Positions 25,474 to 32,524 of a DNA stretch of 64,000 nt are shown in pieces (within the stretch, counting starts at the first letter, position 1; each line of letters starts with the position of its first letter). Under the pieces are notes generated by a model. It saw only the letters and a list, made by a program, of their open reading frames with translations. It had not been told where the DNA came from and did no database searches. Made by a program: the position numbers and the translations under genes. Where the stretch lies: NCBI RefSeq assembly GCF_013113735.1, contig NZ_CP053346.1:3052001-3116000 (forward strand). The letters run 5' to 3'. The DNA is from Sphingomonas sp. AP4-R1. GTDB taxonomy: Bacteria > Pseudomonadota > Alphaproteobacteria > Sphingomonadales > Sphingomonadaceae.

Positions 25474-26664
25474 TCAGGCGGTGCGGGCCTCGTGCGGCTC
25501 GGTGGCGAAGAGGAGCAGCGCCGCCGTGCCGATCGCGGCGCCGACGATCGCGGTGAGCGACCAGCCGCCATGCTCCAGCGTGACGGTGGCGAGCATCGAG
25601 CCTGTCGCGCCGGCGAGGAACACGACCGTCATATAGACGGCGTTGATGCGGCCGCGCGCCTCCGGGGCGATCGAATAGAGGATGCGCTGGCCGAGGACCT
25701 GATTCATCTGCGTCGCGGCATCCAGCAGGATGGCGGCGGCCGCCAGCACGAGCAGCAGGTGCACCGCCTCGGCCCAGCCCGCCAGCGCGAATGCGGCGAT
25801 GCAGCCGGCCAGCGCGGCGGCCGTGCCGGTGCGGATATGGCCACGATCGCCGAGCCGCCCCGCAATCGGCGCGGTCAGGGCACCCCCGGCGCCGGCCAGC
25901 GCGAACAAGGCGATCCCGCCTTGCCCGAGATGAAAGCGGCTGGCGAGGACGAGGGGCACGGCCGTCCAGAACAGGTTGAACGCGGCGAACATCGCGGCCT
26001 GATAGGCCGTCCGCCGCTGGATGATCCGCGTGCGCGCCAGCAGGAGCAGGCCGGAGCGGAGGATCTCGCCATAGCGGATGCGGTGCGGCGGGCGCCGCTC
26101 GGGCAGGGTGACGGCCAGCACCGCGAACAGCACGGCCAGCGCGAGCCCGGAGACGCCGAAGATCGTGCGCCATCCCGCCAGCGCGGCGAGCCCGCTCGCC
26201 AGCGGCCGGGCGAGCATGATGCCGGCGATCAGGCCGCCCATGATATTGCCGACGACGCGACCCCGGCTGTGTTCGGGCGCGAGATGCGCGGCGAGCGGCA
26301 CCATGATCTGCGCGCCGACCGAACAGATGCCGGCGAGGCAGGAGAAGATCAGGAAGCTGGTCGCCCCGGTGGAGAAGAAGATGCCGAACTCACTGAGGCA
26401 GGCGCCCGCGGTCGTGATCAGGATCAGCCGCCGATTCTCCAGCAGATCCGCCAGCGAGACGACGAAGAACAGGCCGGCGCCATATCCCAATTGGGTGAGC
26501 GTGACGATCAGCCCGGCCAGAGCGGGGCTGAGCTGCAGGGCCGGCGCGATCTCGCCCACCAGCGCCTGCGCGAAATAGAGGTTCGCCACCATCATGCCGC
26601 AGGCGACGGCCAGGACGATCATCAGGGGCGCGTCGAGGCCCGCCGGCTCGTGAGTCTGCTCCAT
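25474..26664 (-). CDS. MFS transporter, probable drug/sugar efflux type
   Basis: The 396-residue protein has 12 predicted helices. The YnfM/AraJ-like pattern is clear: ACGMMVANLYFAQALVGEIAPALQLSPALAGLIVTLTQLGYGAGL, then the motif-A region LADLLENRRLIL and GRVVGNIMGGLIAGIMLARPLAS (motif C). Substrate unknown. It ends 5 bases from the convergent ROK gene. No regulator gene adjoins it, and its expression may be unrelated to the TonB unit. Confidence 0.9.
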   Translation of the reverse strand: MEQTHEPAGLDAPLMIVLAVACGMMVANLYFAQALVGEIAPALQLSPALAGLIVTLTQLGYGAGLFFVVSLADLLENRRLILITTAGACLSEFGIFFSTGATSFLIFSCLAGICSVGAQIMVPLAAHLAPEHSRGRVVGNIMGGLIAGIMLARPLASGLAALAGWRTIFGVSGLALAVLFAVLAVTLPERRPPHRIRYGEILRSGLLLLARTRIIQRRTAYQAAMFAAFNLFWTAVPLVLASRFHLGQGGIALFALAGAGGALTAPIAGRLGDRGHIRTGTAAALAGCIAAFALAGWAEAVHLLLVLAAAAILLDAATQMNQVLGQRILYSIAPEARGRINAVYMTVVFLAGATGSMLATVTLEHGGWSLTAIVGAAIGTAALLLFATEPHEARTA

Positions 26665-26742
26665 TCGCTCGCCCTAGCAGCAAAAAGCCGGGGCGAAACG
26701 GCCGTACCGGGCGAACGGCGGCGGCGGTCATCACGCGCCCCG

Positions 26743-26916
26743 CTAGCGGCGGCGCGACTTGATCAGCGCGTAGCCGCCGACGATGGCGACCAGCGTCGCG
26801 ACGGCCAGGCCGGATACCGTGCCGATCAGGGCGATCCTCGGGCTGTTCAGAAACGCGCCCAGACCGAGGCCGAGCAACGGCAGGACCAGAAACAGAAGGC
26901 AACCAAGCGCGGGCAT
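26743..26916 (-). CDS. Small two-helix membrane protein
   Basis: A 57-residue reading frame, ATG 26916 to TAG 26743, encodes two hydrophobic helices (ALGCLLFLVLPLLGLGLGAFL and IALIGTVSGLAVATLVAIVGGYALI) joined by a short NSPR turn and ending with a basic KSRRR tail. This is a sensible membrane topology with both ends cytoplasmic. It follows the Asp8 mini-ORF by 2 bases and the extensin-like gene by 58 bases, so all three may share a transcript. No family recognised. Confidence 0.55.
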   Translation of the reverse strand: MPALGCLLFLVLPLLGLGLGAFLNSPRIALIGTVSGLAVATLVAIVGGYALIKSRRR

Positions 26917-26918
26917 CG

Positions 26919-26978
26919 TCACACCTTGTCATCGTCGTCATCGTCGTCATCGCCGGGCTGGATCGGCCGTCCCGTCAT
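26919..26978 (-). CDS. Asp8-tailed 19-residue mini-ORF, putative
   Basis: ATG at 26978 overlaps the stop codon of the extensin-like gene (ATGA). The frame encodes MTGRPIQPGDDDDDDDDKV and stops 2 bases before the next small gene. The Asp run comes from alternating GAT/GAC codons. Position and coupling favour real translation, perhaps only to couple neighbours. It could equally be a chance frame in a simple repeat. Confidence 0.35.
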   Translation of the reverse strand: MTGRPIQPGDDDDDDDDKV

Positions 26979-27688
26979 CCGCACATCCGCCAGCCCATGG
27001 CACCGCGCGGCGCCATATCGAGATGGAGATGATCATGATGGGCGGCATTATAGTCCGGCGACAAGGTGGTGGCGAACAGCCGGCATGCGCCGTCGCGCAC
27101 CCGGTGTAGAAACCGGCCGCGCGCGTCGCCCCGCCAGTCACGGGAGAGCGTGACGAGGCGGCCGTCCGACAATCGGAATCCCGCGATATCGATGGCGTTG
27201 GCGAAGGCGTGCTGGCTCCAGCGCCCTGCGGACCGGCCATAGGTTCGGCGACAGGAATAGCTTCCCAGGCTTTCGATCCCCCGAACATCGGCGCCGAGCA
27301 GCTCCATCGCGGCCGGCTGCACGACCCGGCGCATCCAGAGATCGAAGGCGGCGGCCAGCGGGCAGCTCAGCGTGGCGTCGGGTCGCGGCGCATCCGCAGT
27401 CGATGCCAGGCGGACGGCATCGTTCCAGCCGCACGTTTCGCCGGCGCGGCGCGGCGCGACCGGATCGAACCGGATGCCGGCCTGCCGCAGGAGCCCGGAG
27501 CAGAGGGGGGCGTCATCGGCCAGCGCGGCGAGCTTGTAAGGCGTGGCGAGTCCGATCGGCGCGCGCAGATCGAGCGGCGTCCAGGGCAGGTCCTCCGCGG
27601 CCGGGGCATGATGGGTGAGCAGGGACTGCACGCCGACGGCCGCCAGAAGACAGAGGAAGACGATCCACAGGAGGCGGGAGAGTCGCAC
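26975..27688 (-). CDS. Extensin-like C-terminal domain protein
   Basis: The 237-residue protein has an N-terminal hydrophobic anchor (RLLWIVFLCLLAAVGVQSLL) followed by the extensin-like domain. Paired cysteines (APLCSGLLRQAGI, ETCGWNDAV, LSCPLAAAFDLW, SYSCRRTYG, GACRLF) and the metallopeptidase-like motifs SQHAFANAIDIAGF and HHDHLHLDM are visible. The His/Asp pattern resembles D-Ala-D-Ala carboxypeptidase (VanY/MepA-like) folds, so a periplasmic role on peptidoglycan is plausible. Common in alphaproteobacteria, function unproven. Confidence 0.87.
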   Translation of the reverse strand: MRLSRLLWIVFLCLLAAVGVQSLLTHHAPAAEDLPWTPLDLRAPIGLATPYKLAALADDAPLCSGLLRQAGIRFDPVAPRRAGETCGWNDAVRLASTADAPRPDATLSCPLAAAFDLWMRRVVQPAAMELLGADVRGIESLGSYSCRRTYGRSAGRWSQHAFANAIDIAGFRLSDGRLVTLSRDWRGDARGRFLHRVRDGACRLFATTLSPDYNAAHHDHLHLDMAPRGAMGWRMCG

Positions 27689-27766
27689 CGCGACCCGACG
27701 GTTGAAAGCCTGGTTCGTTGCATGGCGGGCGCGGAATGGCGGCCGGGCTGCGCCGCCGTCCCGGGA

Positions 27767-28114
27767 TCACTCGATCTGCGCGAGCATCGCCACCAGGCCG
27801 TCATAGTGCGGGGCTTGCCCCTCCGCGCAGTAAGCGGCGCGGAGGGCACGCGCCAACGGATGCGAAAATCGCTGACCCGCCGCTCCATCGTCCGATGTGT
27901 CTTCCGGCGCGCGCGACGCCGGATCCGCGCCCATGGCCGGATCGTCATTGCCGAGATGACTTTGGGCGGCATGGAAACCGTCGAGCCAAAATGTCTGGAG
28001 GTTGTGCGCCTCGGCCTTGAACCCGTTCGACGCGCCGAACCCCAGAGACGCGCCGGCACGCCATCCGCTGTCGAAGGCATCGATCATGCGGTCCACCCCG
28101 GCATCGTGATCCAC
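27767..28114 (-). CDS. Small protein with ribosome-modulation-factor-like motif
   Basis: The 115-residue frame (alternative start at 28087) contains FDSGWRAGASLG followed ~18 residues later by FWLDGFHAAQSHLG. This matches the RMF arrangement of A-x3-GW-x-AG-x2-G and then W-x2-GF-x2-A. RMF dimerises and silences 70S ribosomes in stationary phase. The C-terminal ~60 residues (acidic linker, then HPLARALRAAYCAEGQAPHYDGLVAML) have no known match and may be a separate helical part. No good Shine-Dalgarno seen. The assignment is tentative. Confidence 0.45.
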   Translation of the reverse strand: MDHDAGVDRMIDAFDSGWRAGASLGFGASNGFKAEAHNLQTFWLDGFHAAQSHLGNDDPAMGADPASRAPEDTSDDGAAGQRFSHPLARALRAAYCAEGQAPHYDGLVAMLAQIE

Positions 28115-28272
28115 GGCCCAACCCCGGCGCTGTTACTGGCGAGCCCATATAGCGGCTGCGGCGAAGCGGTCTATTTCCAGGGTGTAAGCCAGCGTAATTT
28201 TTTATGAAGCACGCGGTGCGACGCGGGCGCTGCGGCGCGATCCGAGCGCGGTTTTCCGCCATGCCCTGTTCG

Positions 28273-28437
28273 TCAGTGGCGCATCTCCGCCCGCGCGGCG
28301 TCCCGCTCGGCCGGGCTGGACACGTGGCCGGGGCTGCGGGTGGTGTAGGCGACGATGGCGACGGCGACCGCCGCGGCGATGCTGAGATAGATGATCAGGT
28401 TCCGCAGCGGGCGCTTGGCGGTTTTCTTGTCCTGCAT
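28273..28437 (-). CDS. Small single-pass membrane protein
   Basis: A 54-residue frame has a perfect AAGGAG site 5 bases before ATG 28437. It encodes a basic N-terminus (QDKKTAKRPLRN), one helix (LIIYLSIAAAVAVAIVAYTT) and a polar tail rich in Arg, Ala and Glu. The positive-inside rule places the tail in the periplasm. No family recognised. It lies 56 bases downstream of the next protein, possibly cotranscribed. Confidence 0.6.
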   Translation of the reverse strand: MQDKKTAKRPLRNLIIYLSIAAAVAVAIVAYTTRSPGHVSSPAERDAARAEMRH

Positions 28438-28493
28438 GGTCGCTCCTTGATTGTCGGATCAGGAACGCGCCATTCTCCGCTTTCGTGCCCGCC

Positions 28494-28895
28494 TCAGGCC
28501 AGCCAGCTCCATGCCCACCATCCGAGATTGAGCGAAAGGAACGCCGCGAGCGTGAGCGCGGCGATGCGCCCGCGCCCTGGCGGCGGCGGTGGCGCGCGAT
28601 CCCCGGCATCGCGCATCATGCTTTGGACGATCGCGGTGAGCGATGCCGATTTCGGCGGAGATTCCGTGGCGTCGCTACAGATGAGCAGCAGCTTTCCCGG
28701 CGCGACCGAGGGGGCTTCGTAAATCGGATATCCCAGAAGCCAGTCCGGCCTTGTCTCCACCGTTACACCCCGGCGGGCGGCAAGCCGCATCAGATCGCCC
28801 ACCGTCTCCGGATGCATGCGCCAGCCGATCGGAGATCGGCACCGGCGGTGCGCACCGGACACAAGCTTTCGCGCGTCGTCGAGTAAAGATCCCAC
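28494..28895 (-). CDS. C-tail-anchored protein of unknown function
   Basis: The 133-residue frame starts at GTG 28895. Residues ~1-95 are soluble, with WRMHPETVGDLMRLAARRGVTVETRPDWLLGYPIYEAPSVAPGKLLLI as a plausible alpha/beta core. A PPPPPGRGR linker leads to one C-terminal helix (IAALTLAAFLSLNLGWWAWSWLA), so the soluble part is likely cytoplasmic and tail-anchored. No family recognised. The start is uncertain because no strong ribosome-binding site precedes it. Confidence 0.5.
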   Translation of the reverse strand: MGSLLDDARKLVSGAHRRCRSPIGWRMHPETVGDLMRLAARRGVTVETRPDWLLGYPIYEAPSVAPGKLLLICSDATESPPKSASLTAIVQSMMRDAGDRAPPPPPGRGRIAALTLAAFLSLNLGWWAWSWLA

Positions 28896-28940
28896 CCCTG
28901 AACGCCCCCCACAGCGCGACTGGTTACCAAAGCGATAACC

Positions 28941-30221
28941 TCACTTGCGGCCGACGTCCACGGAGTCGCTGCGAACGATCACACCACCTTTCATGACGAG
29001 CGCCACCGTCCGCACCGCGGCGACATCGCGCGTGGGATCGCCTTGTACGGCGATCAGATCGGCCAGCAGGCCGGGCTTCACCGCGCCCACCCGATCGGCG
29101 ATGTGGAAGATGCGGGCATTGCCGGAGGTCGCGGCGATCAGCACCTGTGCCGGGGCCATGCCGGCCGCCTGCATCAGCACCATCTCCCGCGCATTCGTGC
29201 CGTGCGCGAACACGCCGACGTCGCCGCCCATGCAGATCGGCACGCCGGCGGCCATCGCCATGCGGAAGGCGGCACGGTTCTGCGCGACGCTCTCCGGCGC
29301 GGGCTCCTGCCCGTTCCACCCGCGATAGCGCGCGACGGCATCGGAGGCGGCGAGGGTGGGGCAGAGCGCCACGCCCTTGTCGTGCATCGCCTTGAAGATC
29401 GCCGGGGTGCCGCCATAGCCATGCTCGATCGTGTCGATCCCGGCGGCGATCGCGCGACGCATCCCTTCCGGGGTGGACGTGTGGACGGCGACGACGCGCC
29501 CGGCATCGCGGCCGGCCTGCGCGCCGGCGGCGAGTTCGGCCTCGCTCAGCGTGGGGCGGCTCGGCTCGCCGGGGCGGTAGCGATAATCGGCGTACATCTT
29601 CACCACGTCCGCGCCGGCGGCGATCTGGTCGCGGGCGGCGCGGGCCATCTCGTCGACACCGCTGACTTCCTCCGCGCCCTGCGGAACCTTCACGCCGGGC
29701 TCGAAGCCCTTGGGGCCATAGGCGCCCTCCGCGACGATCGCGCGCGTCGCCACCAGCAGGCGCGGGCCGGGGACGATGCCTTCGTCGATCGCCTGCTTCA
29801 GCCCCGCATCGGCATAGCCCGCGCCCTCGGTGCCGAGATCGCGCTCCGTGGTGAAGCCCGCCATCAGCGTGTCGCGCGCGTGGACGACGGCGCGCGCGGT
29901 GCGCAGCGCCAGCGGCTCGTGCAGCACCTGATCGTCCCAGCTCGTCTCGTTATAGGGATGGAGGAACAGATGGCCGTGCCCCTCGATCATGCCGGGCATC
30001 AGCGTCTGGCCCGGCAACGGGACGAGGCGTGCGCCGGCCGGCGCCGCTAGATGCGGGCCGACCGCCATGATGCGGTCCCCCTCCACCAGCACCTGCCAGC
30101 CGGCATGGGGAGCGGGATCGACGCCGTCGAACACGCGATCCGGCTGCAGCAGGATCGGGACCGGGGGCTGGGGCGCGGCGATCGCGGCCTGCGCCAGAAC
30201 CAGCGCCATCCACCAAGCCAT
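28941..30221 (-). CDS. Secreted amidohydrolase (imidazolonepropionase-like)
   Basis: The 426-residue protein starts at ATG 30221 with AAGGAG at 30230-30235; the in-frame upstream ATG is less likely. A signal peptide (WWMALVLAQAAIAAP) precedes a metal-dependent amidohydrolase: MIEGHGHLFLH gives the H-x-H pair, VVKMYAD the carboxylated Lys, VAVHTSTPEG and DTIEHGYGG the next His ligands, CMGGDVGVF the Asp. Such secreted enzymes often cleave dipeptides, X-Pro amides or lactones. It is divergent from a penicillin-acylase-family gene 47 bases away. Confidence 0.88.
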   Translation of the reverse strand: MAWWMALVLAQAAIAAPQPPVPILLQPDRVFDGVDPAPHAGWQVLVEGDRIMAVGPHLAAPAGARLVPLPGQTLMPGMIEGHGHLFLHPYNETSWDDQVLHEPLALRTARAVVHARDTLMAGFTTERDLGTEGAGYADAGLKQAIDEGIVPGPRLLVATRAIVAEGAYGPKGFEPGVKVPQGAEEVSGVDEMARAARDQIAAGADVVKMYADYRYRPGEPSRPTLSEAELAAGAQAGRDAGRVVAVHTSTPEGMRRAIAAGIDTIEHGYGGTPAIFKAMHDKGVALCPTLAASDAVARYRGWNGQEPAPESVAQNRAAFRMAMAAGVPICMGGDVGVFAHGTNAREMVLMQAAGMAPAQVLIAATSGNARIFHIADRVGAVKPGLLADLIAVQGDPTRDVAAVRTVALVMKGGVIVRSDSVDVGRK

Positions 30222-30268
30222 CGTCGATCTCCTTGCTCCCGCCATCGCACGTCGATAGCGCGGATCTC

Positions 30269-32461
30269 ATGGTGAAACCCTCGCGCCGCTTGCGCAACAA
30301 TCTCGCCTTCGCGGCGCTTTTCCTCCCCGCTTCGCTGCACGCCGCACCGCCCGGCGACATGACCCGCTGGCGGGCCGAGGCGGCGCGGGTGACGATCGCA
30401 CGCGACGAATGGGGGATCGCCCATGTCACGGGCAAGACGGATGCGGATGCCGTGTTCGGCGCGATCTACGCGCAGGCGGAGGACGATTTCGACCGGGTCG
30501 AGGCCAATTATCTGACCGCGCTCGGCCGCACGGCGGAGACCGAGGGGCAGGCTGCGATCTGGCAGGATCTGCGCCAGAGGCTGTATGCCGACCCCGCCAC
30601 GCTGCGGGCGCAGTATCGCGCCAGCCCGGCTTGGCTGCGGACGCTGATGAATGCCTGGGCGGACGGCCTCAACTTCTATCTCGCCACGCATCCGGAGGTC
30701 CGCCCGAAGGTGATCCGCCGGTTCGAGCCGTGGATGGCGCTGTCCTTCACCGAGGGCAGCATCGGTGGGGATATCGAGCGCATCTCGCTCACCAAACTGC
30801 AGAATTTCTACGACGGCACGCAGATCCCGCCGACCGCGCTGGAGACGGGCGCGCTGCAGGAGGAACCCAAGGGCTCCAACGGCATCGCCATCGCGCCGAA
30901 GAACACGGCCGACGGCCATGCCTTGCTGCTGATCAACCCGCACACCAGCTTCTATTTCCGCGCCGAACTGCAGATGACAAGCGGCGAGGGGCTGAACGCC
31001 TATGGCGCCTCCACCTGGGGGCAGTTCTTCATCTATCAGGGCTTCAACCCGCAGATCGGCTGGATGCACACCTCGTCCGGCATCGACAATGTCGACGAGT
31101 TCGCCGAGACGATCGTGAAGAAGGGCAAAAGGCTGTTCTATCGCTATGGCACGCAACTGCGCCTGGTGAAGAGCGAGACGATCGCCATCGCCTATCGCAC
31201 GCCGGAGGGCGGCAGCGCGGTGCGGCGCTTCACCGTCCATCGCACGCATCACGGCCCGATCGTGGCGGCCGACAAGGGCAAGTGGATCGCGGAGGCGCTG
31301 ATGTGGACGCCGGTGCCCGCGCTGGAACAGAGCTGGCTGCGGACCAAGGCCGGTGATCTCGCGTCCTATCTCAAGGTGGCCGAGCGCAAGGCGAACAGCT
31401 CCAACGACACGATCTTCGCGGATGCCAAGGGCGAGATCGCCTATCTTCATCCGCAGTTCGTGCCGGTCCGCGACGATCGGTTCGACTATCGCAAGCCGGT
31501 CGACGGTGCCGATCCGGCGACCGACTGGAAGGGGCTGCACGCGCTCGACACCTTGCCCAAGGCGATCGATCCGGCGGTGGGCTGGGTCCACAATACCAAT
31601 GACTGGCCGTGGGACGCGGCGGGGCCGGACAGTCCGAAGGCGGCGGACTTCCCACGCTATATGGATCAGCTCGGGCCCAACTTCCGAGGCGTCCATGCGG
31701 ACGAGGTGCTGACCGGGCGGCATGATTTCACGGGCGAGAGCCTGATCGGGGCGGCGTTCGACAGTCATCTACCCGCGTTCGCGCTACTGATCCCGAAGCT
31801 GGTGGCCGATTATGACGCGCTGCCCGCCACCGATCCGCAGAAGGCGAAGCTGGCGGGGCCGATCACGCTGCTGCGCGGCTGGGATGCGCGCTGGGGCTAT
31901 GGCTCGCAGGCGACCACGCTCGCCGTCTTCTGGGGCGATACGCTGGCGGGCGATCTCGGCGCCTTCGCCAAGGCGGAGCGCATGAACGTGCCCGATTATA
32001 TCGCCACGCGCACGACCGCGTCGGTGCGCCTTGCGGCCCTCTCCCGCGCGGTCGAGCGGCTGACGGCCGATTTCGGGAGCTGGAAGGTGGCCTGGGGCGA
32101 TGTGAACCGCTTCCAGCGCCTCGACGACAGCATCGTGCCGCATTTCGACGATGCCAAGCCCAGCATCCCGGTGCCGTTCACCTCGGCCCAATGGGGATCG
32201 CTCGCGTCGTTCGGGGCCAAGCCTTATCCCGGCACGAAGCGCTATTATGGATCGAGCGGCAACAGCTTCGTCGCGGTGGTGGAATTCGGGCCGCGCGTGA
32301 AGGCGTGGGCGGTGACGGCGGGCGGCGAGAGCGGGAATCCGGCCTCGCCCCATTTCGACGATCAGGCCGAACGCTACACGACCGGGGGACTGCGCCCCGT
32401 GCATTTCTATCCGGACGAGGTGGCCGGCCACGTGCGGAAATCCTATCATCCGGGGGCGTGA
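30269..32461 (+). CDS. Penicillin-acylase-family Ntn hydrolase
   Basis: The protein has 730 residues from ATG 30269 (an in-frame TTG at 30233 is possible). A signal peptide (LAFAALFLPASLHA) leads to the alpha chain with RDEWGIAHVTGKTDADAVFGAIYAQAEDDF. The processing site is KGSNGIAI: Ser203 would be the N-terminal nucleophile of the beta chain after autocleavage. The later HRTHHGPIV and NTND motifs are typical. The enzyme would act in the periplasm on an N-acyl compound: beta-lactam, acyl-homoserine lactone or acylated amino acid. The divergent amidohydrolase may use the same compound. Confidence 0.9.
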   Translation: MVKPSRRLRNNLAFAALFLPASLHAAPPGDMTRWRAEAARVTIARDEWGIAHVTGKTDADAVFGAIYAQAEDDFDRVEANYLTALGRTAETEGQAAIWQDLRQRLYADPATLRAQYRASPAWLRTLMNAWADGLNFYLATHPEVRPKVIRRFEPWMALSFTEGSIGGDIERISLTKLQNFYDGTQIPPTALETGALQEEPKGSNGIAIAPKNTADGHALLLINPHTSFYFRAELQMTSGEGLNAYGASTWGQFFIYQGFNPQIGWMHTSSGIDNVDEFAETIVKKGKRLFYRYGTQLRLVKSETIAIAYRTPEGGSAVRRFTVHRTHHGPIVAADKGKWIAEALMWTPVPALEQSWLRTKAGDLASYLKVAERKANSSNDTIFADAKGEIAYLHPQFVPVRDDRFDYRKPVDGADPATDWKGLHALDTLPKAIDPAVGWVHNTNDWPWDAAGPDSPKAADFPRYMDQLGPNFRGVHADEVLTGRHDFTGESLIGAAFDSHLPAFALLIPKLVADYDALPATDPQKAKLAGPITLLRGWDARWGYGSQATTLAVFWGDTLAGDLGAFAKAERMNVPDYIATRTTASVRLAALSRAVERLTADFGSWKVAWGDVNRFQRLDDSIVPHFDDAKPSIPVPFTSAQWGSLASFGAKPYPGTKRYYGSSGNSFVAVVEFGPRVKAWAVTAGGESGNPASPHFDDQAERYTTGGLRPVHFYPDEVAGHVRKSYHPGA

Positions 32462-32471
32462 TCCCCTGGCC

Positions 32472-32503
32472 GCGACGGATCGCCTGATGGCGCGATCCGT
32501 CGC
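32472..32503. terminator. Bidirectional hairpin between convergent genes
   Basis: A perfect 12-bp stem (GCGACGGATCGC / GCGATCCGTCGC) with an 8-base loop lies between the stops of the acylase gene (32461) and the TonB receptor gene (32525). No T-run on either side. Confidence 0.6.
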
Positions 32504-32524
32504 TCCGGTTCCTCCCGCCCCGCG

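Noticed and set aside
26930..26956. CATCGTCGT microsatellite as a mobile or phase-variable repeat
   Set aside because: It is short (about three units) and is explained by alternating Asp codons of a small coupled ORF.
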